In this document: positions 1 to 5,382 of the stretch, in pieces | Layout: every line of letters begins with the position of its first letter | Position numbering within the stretch: position 1 is the first letter of the stretch | Assembly (NCBI GenBank): GCA_012513735.1 | Contig: JAAZBR010000046.1 | Span: 1 to 7,814 of the forward strand | Length of the DNA stretch: 7,814 nucleotides | Direction: 5' to 3' | DNA from: Clostridiales bacterium | GTDB lineage: Bacteria > Bacillota > Clostridia > Christensenellales > Aristaeellaceae | Made by a program: the position numbers and the translations under genes | The notes under the pieces: generated by a model | Told to the model about the DNA's origin: nothing | Seen by the model: the letters and a program-made list of their open reading frames with translations, nothing else | Databases searched by the model: none

Positions 1-877
1 ACAGCCCGGTGATGCTGATGATGGAGTACAGCAGCACCATGGCCTGTACCATGGTATTGTCCTGGCGCTGGATCGACTGAATCAGCAGACCGCCCATGCC
101 CGGGATAGAAAACAAAGATTCCACATACAGCGAACCCGATATGGTAAACAATATGGCGGTGGGCAGGCTCTGGGCCATGGGGATAAAGGCGTTGCGCATC
201 ACATGCCGGAAGGCCACCTGGCTGGATGTCATGCCCTTGGCCCGGGCCAGGCGGATATAGTCCATGTTCATCTGATCCACCATATAACGGCGCATCCACA
301 TGTCGTTGGAAGCGATGCCACCCAGGGAAAGGCACACAATGGGCAAAATGCGGCTGTTGGTTTTGAACGGATCATAGAGCATGGGCAGGTTCAGCAGGTT
401 GGAAAAAAACAACTGGATCGCCAGAAAATACACCGCCGCCGGCAGCGCGTTGATCAGCAGGATGTACAGATTGCCCAGCTTGTCAAACCACTTGCCCTTG
501 TGGCGGGCCATCAACACGCCTGCGGTCAGGCCCACCAACTGCTGGATCACCAGCGCGATGATGCCAAACTGGAAGGAGACCGCCGCCTTGGGCAGAATCA
601 GCTTGAGCACAGGCACGTTTTTGCGGATGACAATGGACTTGCCCAGATTGCCCTCAAAGATCAACTTGCGCCAGAAGTTGCCCAACTGAATGTACCAGGG
701 GTCCAGCAGGCCCAAGTCCTTCAGGATGACATTCTTGACCGTGTCGGTCATCAGGTCAGAGCGCCCCTCGAAATACCCGTCCACCGGCAGCAGCCGCATG
801 AGCAGGAAGACAATGGACAACACCAGAAACAGGGTAATCAGCGCTCTGCCCAGGCGTCCCAGAATATAACGTATCAA
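1..877 (-). CDS. DppB/OppB-type peptide ABC importer permease, 3' end beyond window
   Basis: This is an inner-membrane permease subunit that would pair with a DppC/OppC-like partner to form the channel of a peptide or nickel-type ABC importer. I translated it directly: 292 codons are present, starting MIRYILGRLGRALITLF. The first membrane segment is near residues 9-30. A long extracellular stretch follows, then further hydrophobic segments near 98-123, 136-158, 178-190 and 235-252. The cytoplasmic EAA loop that docks the ATPase is at about 206-232 (DYIRLARAKGMT, then RHVMRNAFIP), followed by FSIPGMGGLL at 256-265, both typical of the DppB family. Family members are about 305-340 aa, so only the last few dozen residues are missing. 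I chose the TTG start because an in-frame TGA lies just upstream (884-886) and AGGTGA sits six bases before the TTG. It lies 131 bp downstream of the binding-protein gene and is probably in its operon. Substrate is not determinable; the family call is very secure. Confidence 0.93.
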   Translation of the reverse strand, partial: MIRYILGRLGRALITLFLVLSIVFLLMRLLPVDGYFEGRSDLMTDTVKNVILKDLGLLDPWYIQLGNFWRKLIFEGNLGKSIVIRKNVPVLKLILPKAAVSFQFGIIALVIQQLVGLTAGVLMARHKGKWFDKLGNLYILLINALPAAVYFLAIQLFFSNLLNLPMLYDPFKTNSRILPIVCLSLGGIASNDMWMRRYMVDQMNMDYIRLARAKGMTSSQVAFRHVMRNAFIPMAQSLPTAILFTISGSLYVESLFSIPGMGGLLIQSIQRQDNTMVQAMVLLYSIISITGL

Positions 878-883
878 CCGCAG

Positions 884-889
884 TCACCT
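884..889 (-). promoter_or_regulatory. Ribosome binding site that sets the permease TTG start
   Basis: On the minus strand AGGTGA is followed by six bases (CTGCGG) and then TTG at 877-875. The TGA inside this Shine-Dalgarno is itself an in-frame stop, so translation cannot begin further upstream. CTG at 883-881 is the only other in-frame candidate and is too close to the SD. Confidence 0.7.
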
Positions 890-937
890 CGTTCATGGTC
901 CGGCCTGGGCGCCCCGCCCACAGCCGGATGCCTTTAC

Positions 938-969
938 CGCACGGAGAGCCCTTCCGGGCTCTCCGTGCG
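938..969 (-). other. Intercistronic stem-loop between binding-protein and permease genes
   Basis: A perfect 14-bp, GC-rich inverted repeat (CGCACGGAGAGCCC and its complement) encloses a 4-nt loop, GGAA as read on the minus strand. It lies 39 bases after the binding-protein stop and about 50 bases before the permease SD. No T-tract follows on either strand (minus continues GTAAAGGC), so it does not look like a full intrinsic terminator. Hairpins in this position in binding-protein operons are known to protect the upstream mRNA from 3' exonucleases or cause partial termination, giving more binding protein than permease. That role is inferred here. Confidence 0.7.
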
Positions 970-1008
970 CGGGGGTGCGCCATCAGGCGCTTATGATGGG
1001 GCCTGGAA

Positions 1009-2961
1009 TCAGTAGTCGATACCGTTGGCCTCGGCGTATTCAATGCGCTTGGCGCGCTCCGCCTCCCAATCTTCCAGGCCGGCGTTATACTCCTCGGTGT
1101 TCATCTGCTTCTCGTACACCCACTGGTACTTGTAGCGGGCGTTGGACAGGCCGAAGGGCGCAAACTGGCTCTCAAAGGGGTTCAGGTTGGAGGAGACGTA
1201 ACCGGTAGTCTCCAGCAGCCCCAGGGGGATGATGAAGGCGTTTTCCAGCAGCCAGGCCTCGGTTTCGGCGATGGCGTTGTAACGGACGCTGGTGTCGACC
1301 TTCTCTGCCGTTGCCTTGGCCACCATGTCGGCATAGACGAAGTCTTTCCAGTAGGTCTCGTCAAACTCTCTGCGGCCCATGCGCCCGTCGGGATCATCCT
1401 GGGTGGTCTGGGTGGCCAGGCCGTCGACACGCCAGAGGTAGCTGTACGCCTGACCCAAGTTGAAGGGATCGGTATAGGTCTCCGGGTCGGTATAGTCGGG
1501 GCCCCACCAGGTCATCATGAAGGAGTAGTTGCCCGACCGGCGGGTGATCTTCAGGAAGTCGGTGGAGGGATAGCCTTCCAGCACAAAGGTGACATAGTCC
1601 TTGCCAAGCAGCTCTTCCAACTGCTGGGATACCACCACGGCCAGGCTGACCTGGTTGGTATCGGTCTGGTAGGGCATGTAGGCCACAATGGGGAAGGTCA
1701 CGCCGGCGGCGGTCAGCTCTTCAATGGCCTTGGCCTTGTATTCCAGGGCCTTCTCGGGCTGGAACTGATCCACCGAGCTGAAGGGCGCCAGGGCATCCAA
1801 GTCAGGATAGTCCTTGCCGTCGGCTGCCGCAAAGTTGTTAGGGGTGATGGTGCGCAGCAGGTAGGCCTCGGGCGTATACTGGTTGTAGGTGCTCAGGCCT
1901 TTGATGCGGTCCAGCCCGTAGTAGATGGACTTGCGGAAGTTGATGTTGTTGGCGGCCTTCAGCCACTGCTCACGGTTGAGGGTGTAGCCGTCCACCGTCT
2001 TTTCTTCATAGGTGGGCATGAAGTTGAACAGGTAGAAATAGCTGAAGTTGCTGCCGGTGCCGGGGCGGGCAGGGCGAACGATCTTCACGCGCTCGGGATC
2101 ATTCAACCATCCGTCCACCTGGGCGGGCGGGATGTCGGCCGTGGTCACTTCGCCCCGCAGCAGCGCCTCTGCCTCCAGCAAGGAAGCCTCGGCGTTGTAG
2201 CGCTCCTCGATGCGCTCGATGTGGATATCCTCTAGGTCCCAGTACATCGGGTTGCGCTCGCTGATGGTGTAGGCATTGGGCTCCCACTGGGTGCATAGGA
2301 AGGCGCCATTATAGAGGATGGTGGTATTGTCGGTGCCAAAGGTTTCCCCCATGTCGGCCAGGAACTGGGCGTTGGTGGGGTAACCCCAGTTGTAGGTGAG
2401 TCGGGACAGGAAATAGGGGCAGGGGCCGATCAAGGTGAACTGCAGCTCATAGGGGCTGATGGCCTTGATGCCCACGCTGTCCCAGTTGCCGTTGCGTTCG
2501 GTGGTTTCCATGGCCAGATAGTAGTCCTCAGCCCCCACGATATCAAACAGCAGGTCCGCGGTGCGGGCCGAGTTCAGGGGGTCCAGGATCCACTTGGCGC
2601 TGGTGACCCAATCTTCCGCTACCACCTCTGCGCCATACTCGGTGCCGTCGTTGTACTGCCACTGAACGCCTTCACGAATCTTAAAGGTCCAGGTGAGGCC
2701 GTCCTCGGACTGGGTCCAGCTCTCGGCAAGGCAGGGCTGCACCATGCCATAGTTGTCGTACTCCACCAGGGTGTCAATCCAGTTGGCCCAGGTGCCTGCG
2801 GAGGAGGGGTGCAGGGGGTTCCAGTCGGCAATCTCGCTGGAATACATCAGCTTGACCACCTGCTCCTTTGCAAGGCCTTCCGGTTTGGCCTGCTCACCCC
2901 AGGCAGCCACGCTGGAAACCAGCATCAGGATCGTCAGAAGTAATGCCAGGCTCTTTTTCAT
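1009..2961 (-). CDS. Family 5 extracellular solute-binding protein (oligopeptide type)
   Basis: This is the substrate-capturing component of a peptide-type ABC importer, acting outside the membrane and delivering ligand to the permease encoded next. The 650-aa product starts with a Sec signal peptide: MKK, a hydrophobic core (LALLLTILMLVSSVAA) and a likely cleavage around residues 20-23. The SBP_bac_5 hallmark is at about 78-101 (LAESW, then DGLTWTFKIREGVQW). Other family-typical segments follow: the EDWVTSAKWILD region near 116-132, NGAFLCTQWEPNAYTISERNPMYW near 218-241, and a long C-terminal lobe. It is longer than the usual 500-560 aa and ends in a charged tail (AERAKRIEYAEANGIDY). There is no cysteine near the signal cleavage site, so it is not an obvious lipoprotein, which is unusual for a monoderm. 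The ATG is supported by AAAGGAGAG at 2968-2976, six bases upstream. The true ligand (peptide, sugar, opine, metal chelate) cannot be read from sequence. Confidence 0.95.
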   Translation of the reverse strand: MKKSLALLLTILMLVSSVAAWGEQAKPEGLAKEQVVKLMYSSEIADWNPLHPSSAGTWANWIDTLVEYDNYGMVQPCLAESWTQSEDGLTWTFKIREGVQWQYNDGTEYGAEVVAEDWVTSAKWILDPLNSARTADLLFDIVGAEDYYLAMETTERNGNWDSVGIKAISPYELQFTLIGPCPYFLSRLTYNWGYPTNAQFLADMGETFGTDNTTILYNGAFLCTQWEPNAYTISERNPMYWDLEDIHIERIEERYNAEASLLEAEALLRGEVTTADIPPAQVDGWLNDPERVKIVRPARPGTGSNFSYFYLFNFMPTYEEKTVDGYTLNREQWLKAANNINFRKSIYYGLDRIKGLSTYNQYTPEAYLLRTITPNNFAAADGKDYPDLDALAPFSSVDQFQPEKALEYKAKAIEELTAAGVTFPIVAYMPYQTDTNQVSLAVVVSQQLEELLGKDYVTFVLEGYPSTDFLKITRRSGNYSFMMTWWGPDYTDPETYTDPFNLGQAYSYLWRVDGLATQTTQDDPDGRMGRREFDETYWKDFVYADMVAKATAEKVDTSVRYNAIAETEAWLLENAFIIPLGLLETTGYVSSNLNPFESQFAPFGLSNARYKYQWVYEKQMNTEEYNAGLEDWEAERAKRIEYAEANGIDY

Positions 2962-2967
2962 CGTCTT

Positions 2968-3001
2968 CTCTCCTTTATCGTATTGGCCGGCGCCAGCCGG
3001 C
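2968..3001 (-). promoter_or_regulatory. Strong RBS of binding-protein gene with adjacent small GC hairpin
   Basis: AAAGGAGAG (2976-2968 on minus) lies six bases before the ATG. Immediately upstream, GCCGGC, TGGC, GCCGGC (3001-2986) can form a 6-bp GC-only stem with a 4-nt loop. No T-tract follows, so it is not a terminator; it could shield or expose the RBS region or stabilise the 5' end. The RBS is well supported. The role of the hairpin is inferred. Confidence 0.6.
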
Positions 3002-3025
3002 AGAGGATCGCTTCAAACGGAATCG

Positions 3026-3067
3026 TCAGATCGGGTAAGCTTGAACATCAGGTGGGAAATTATGCAT
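3026..3067 (-). CDS. Possible 13-codon leader peptide in the binding-protein 5' leader
   Basis: On the minus strand ATG at 3067 opens a short frame reading MHNFPPDVQAYPI and stopping at TGA (3028-3026). GGGAG lies six bases upstream (3078-3074), an acceptable SD. The frame covers 3046-3054, which is the late arm of a leader base-pairing (separate entry), so translating ribosomes could affect which leader structure forms. Very short ORFs with chance SDs are common, so this is a low-confidence call. Confidence 0.2.
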   Translation of the reverse strand: MHNFPPDVQAYPI

Positions 3068-3167
3068 CAGCATCTCCCGTTCACCGCCTCATCCATCAGG
3101 GAATACAGGAAACCCCTGCAGGAAAAAATGCCGGATGATCCACCGTTTACCGGACAATCACCTGATG
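3046..3167 (-). promoter_or_regulatory. Structured mRNA leader with mutually exclusive pairings
   Basis: The transcript from the promoter at 3194-3222 would carry a leader of about 225 nt. Its early segment CATCAGGTG (3167-3159 on minus) is perfectly complementary to a late CACCTGATG (3054-3046), nine pairs. The overlapping early CCATCAGG (3168-3161) is also perfectly complementary to a middle CCTGATGG (3100-3093), eight pairs. The two pairings cannot coexist. A run of six T (3128-3123 on minus) lies between the early and middle arms. I do not recognise a known riboswitch class, T-box or S-box. Regulation by structure switching is inference. Confidence 0.35.
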
Positions 3168-3193
3168 GGGCCGCATCCCGCACCTTCGCGCAT

Positions 3194-3222
3194 AGTATAG
3201 CATCCCATCCCGCAATCGTCTA
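3194..3222 (-). promoter_or_regulatory. SigA-like promoter for the binding-protein/permease operon
   Basis: On the minus strand -35 TAGACG (3222-3217) is separated by 17 bp from -10 TATACT (3199-3194), which is preceded by TGC, an extended -10. Start of transcription would be near 3187. No closer promoter of similar quality is seen before the gene at 2961. A 9-bp motif TGCGGGATG occurs both in the spacer (3214-3206) and just downstream of the predicted start (3182-3174), 32 bp apart, and could be a regulator site. Confidence 0.55.
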
Positions 3223-3324
3223 CTGACGGATTCGCCGCAGAGGCTGCTCCCTTTCCGGAATGCAGGATTCTCCCCCTCTTCCTGCAACCCTTCAAAACGG
3301 AAAGATTAAAGTATAGTATAACGC

Positions 3325-3392
3325 AAAAAAGAGAAGCGTGCAGTTTTTCTTCTGTTTTATACAGTCTATTGCATAACAGGGAAGCTGCACGC
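3325..3392 (-). terminator. Probable intrinsic terminator of the ABC exporter operon
   Basis: Read on the minus strand, GCGTGCAG (3392-3385) pairs perfectly with CTGCACGC (3343-3336). Extra pairs (CTTC with GAAG, GTT with AAC) extend the stem inward past bulges. The stem is followed directly by TTCTCTTTTTT (3335-3325). Hairpin plus T-tract, about 200 bases after the exporter stop codon and before the next promoter at 3222, is what an operon terminator should look like. The interior bulges and long loop (about 20 nt) make it imperfect. Confidence 0.55.
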
Positions 3393-3435
3393 CTTTGCCT
3401 TGGCGCCGGAATATAGCGAAAGTAATACTCATGTA

Positions 3436-3575
3436 AAACGGTAACGCATCCAAAGCGGTGTGGGGTTTTGCTCCGCTGCAAGGAGCAGATGAGGAAGGCG
3501 TAGCAGCGCCACGCCGACCGAGCAGCAGACACAGCAGCGGGGCAAAAACACCAGCGTGACGATGCGTTACCGTTT
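3436..3575. repeat. 140-bp structured element with perfect 15-bp terminal inverted repeats
   Basis: The ends AAACGGTAACGCATC (3436-3450) and its exact reverse complement (3561-3575) enclose a second nested stem. In that stem GGTGT (3457-3461) pairs with ACACC (3548-3552), and TTTTGCTCCGCTG (3466-3478) pairs with CAGCGGGGCAAAA (3535-3547), leaving GGGG bulged. The one non-Watson-Crick pair is a G-U only if the plus strand is the RNA. An apical GGCGT/ACGCC stem lies near 3497-3515. The element begins 13 bases after the exporter stop codon. It carries no credible ORF. It could be a MITE-like or REP-like intergenic repeat, a structured ncRNA, or an elaborate 3' UTR. I saw no second copy in the window, and I cannot name a family. 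Confidence 0.6.
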
Positions 3576-3588
3576 GGAATGAGATTGC

Positions 3589-5382
3589 TCAGCGTTCAAA
3601 CTGGCTGTGGTACAACTGGGCATAGAGGCCGTCTTTGGCCATCAGCTCGTCATGGCTGCCCTGCTCTTTGATGTCTCCATCCTGCATCACCAGAATCAGA
3701 TCGGCCCCACGAATGGTGCTGAGGCGGTGGGCAATCACAAAGCTGGTGCGGCCCTGCATCAGATCCTTCATGGCGCGCTGGATGCGGTGTTCGGTCAGCG
3801 TGTCCACATTGCTGGTGGCCTCATCCAGAATCATGATGGGGTTGTCAGCCAGGAAGGCCCGAGCAATAGTCAGCAGCTGGCGCTGCCCCTGGGAAATGTT
3901 GTCTGCGGCCTCATTGAGCTCAAACTGATAGCCCTGGGGCAGCGTGCGGATGAAATGATCGGCATGGGCAGCCTTGGCAGCGGCCACCACCTCCTCATCG
4001 GTGGCATCCAGCCTGCCGTAGCGGATGTTCTCCATCACGGTGCCGGAGAACAGCCAGGCTTCCTGCAACACCATACCAAAGGCGTGGCGCAGCTCGTCCC
4101 GGCGGATATTGCGCACATCCACGCCATCCATGGAGATGGAGCCGGCATCCACATCGTAAAAGCGCATCAGCAGCTTGACCACAGTGGTTTTGCCCGCCCC
4201 CGTCTGCCCTACCAGCGCCACAGTCTGCCCGGGCTGTACATGGCAGGTAAAGTCGCGGATCACAGGATTCTCCGGATCGTAGCCGAAGCGCACATGGTCG
4301 AAATGCACTTCGCCGTGCACATCGGTAAGGCAGACAAGCTGCTCATACTCCTTCTCTTCCTCTTCGGCCAGCAGGTCAAACACCCGCTCGCTGGCGGCTG
4401 CCACGCTCTGCAATTGGGCAGTCAACTGGGCAAACTGGGCAATGGGCTGACTGAAACTGCGCACATAGCTGATAAACGCCTGAATGTCGCCTACGCTGAT
4501 GCGGCCCATGGAGGCCTGCACCGCACCCACCATGGTCACCGCCACGTAGCCTAAGTTGCCCACAAAACTGGCAATGGGCATCATCAGCCCGGCCAGAAAC
4601 TGTCCCTTCCAGGCGCTGCCATACTGCTTGTTGTTCACCTGGCAGTATTTTTCTTCGGCCTGCTGCTCGTGGCGGAAGGCCTTGATGACAAGCTGTCCGG
4701 AATAGCTTTCCTCCACGATGCCGTTGAGCTCGCCTATGGCTTCCTGCTGGGCCTTGAAGTAGGGACGGCTGCGCTTCATCACGATGGCCATCAGCACCCC
4801 GCTGATGGGCACGATCAGCAGCACCAGCAGCGCCATCAGCGCGTTGATGGAGAACATCATCACCAGCACACCCAGCACCGTGGCAGTCCCTGAGATGGCC
4901 TGGGTGACGGTTTCCGCCAGGTTCTGGCTGATGGTGTCCACGTCGTTGGAGATGACGGACAGGATGTCCCCCACCGAGCGGGATTCGAAGTATTTCAGCG
5001 GCATCCGGTGAATCTTCTCGGAAATAGCCTTGGAGGCGCGGTAGCTGAAATCCAGCGAGACCGATACCATCATCCGGCGCTGGATCCACTGAAACAGGGA
5101 GCTGGCCCCATAGATGCCCAGGGTAACCAGCAGAATGCTGGCTACCAGGCCGTAGTCCACGGCCCCCAGACCCCGGACCTTTTTGACCAGTCCCTCAAAA
5201 ATGGCGGTGGTGGCCTGCCCCAGCACCTTGGGGCCGATGACGCCGGCGGCTGAAGAGAGGATGGCCAGGACCGCTGCAAGCATCAGCTTGCCCCGGTAGG
5301 GTTTTAGCCAGGGAAGCAGGCGCTTGAAGGCCGGGCCCAGAGGACGCTTCTTATCAAGGGGTTTGCCCATAGCGCCATGCAT
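3589..5382 (-). CDS. Heterodimeric ABC multidrug-type exporter, catalytic (consensus-site) subunit
   Basis: This half-transporter fuses a six-helix exporter domain (about residues 20-340) to an ATPase domain (about 355-597) and should work with the partner encoded just upstream. The 597-aa length is normal. Visible motifs are: A-loop Tyr near 368, Walker A GQTGAGKT (392-399), Q-loop Gln440 in VLQEAWLF, signature ISQGQ (496-500), Walker B IMILDE with catalytic Glu521, D-loop SNVD (524-527), and H-loop His552. The catalytic Glu and His are intact but the signature departs from LSGGQ, the pattern of the TM288/LmrD/BmrD side. Its ATG shares one base with the upstream stop (TGATG), with a purine-rich AGGGGGGTGAGG just before it, so translation is probably coupled. 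A second in-frame ATG four codons on is possible. Drug or lipid export is the family role; the actual substrate is unknown. Confidence 0.95.
   Translation of the reverse strand: MHGAMGKPLDKKRPLGPAFKRLLPWLKPYRGKLMLAAVLAILSSAAGVIGPKVLGQATTAIFEGLVKKVRGLGAVDYGLVASILLVTLGIYGASSLFQWIQRRMMVSVSLDFSYRASKAISEKIHRMPLKYFESRSVGDILSVISNDVDTISQNLAETVTQAISGTATVLGVLVMMFSINALMALLVLLIVPISGVLMAIVMKRSRPYFKAQQEAIGELNGIVEESYSGQLVIKAFRHEQQAEEKYCQVNNKQYGSAWKGQFLAGLMMPIASFVGNLGYVAVTMVGAVQASMGRISVGDIQAFISYVRSFSQPIAQFAQLTAQLQSVAAASERVFDLLAEEEEKEYEQLVCLTDVHGEVHFDHVRFGYDPENPVIRDFTCHVQPGQTVALVGQTGAGKTTVVKLLMRFYDVDAGSISMDGVDVRNIRRDELRHAFGMVLQEAWLFSGTVMENIRYGRLDATDEEVVAAAKAAHADHFIRTLPQGYQFELNEAADNISQGQRQLLTIARAFLADNPIMILDEATSNVDTLTEHRIQRAMKDLMQGRTSFVIAHRLSTIRGADLILVMQDGDIKEQGSHDELMAKDGLYAQLYHSQFER

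Noticed and set aside
203..1015. A 270-aa plus-strand open frame
   Set aside because: It is antisense to the permease gene; its His/Gln-rich composition is typical of the complement of a hydrophobic GC-rich gene, and it crosses the intercistronic hairpin.
3123..3128. Six T (minus strand) in the importer leader as an early intrinsic terminator
   Set aside because: The bases just before it offer only a GGAT/ATCC pairing with a one-base loop, so no stable hairpin forms.
3311..3322. TATAGTATAAC as a -10 element of an extra promoter on either strand
   Set aside because: No acceptable -35 hexamer lies 16-18 bp away on either strand, and no gene would be served on the plus strand.
3158..3532. A 124-aa minus-strand open frame in the intergenic region
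   Set aside because: It begins inside the 140-bp palindromic element, runs through the probable terminator and across the importer promoter, and its product is low-complexity, Cys/Arg-rich and resembles no family I know.
4376..5089. A 237-codon minus-strand frame overlapping the catalytic exporter subunit
   Set aside because: It is a frame-shifted reading of a gene whose own frame is intact with all motifs in order.
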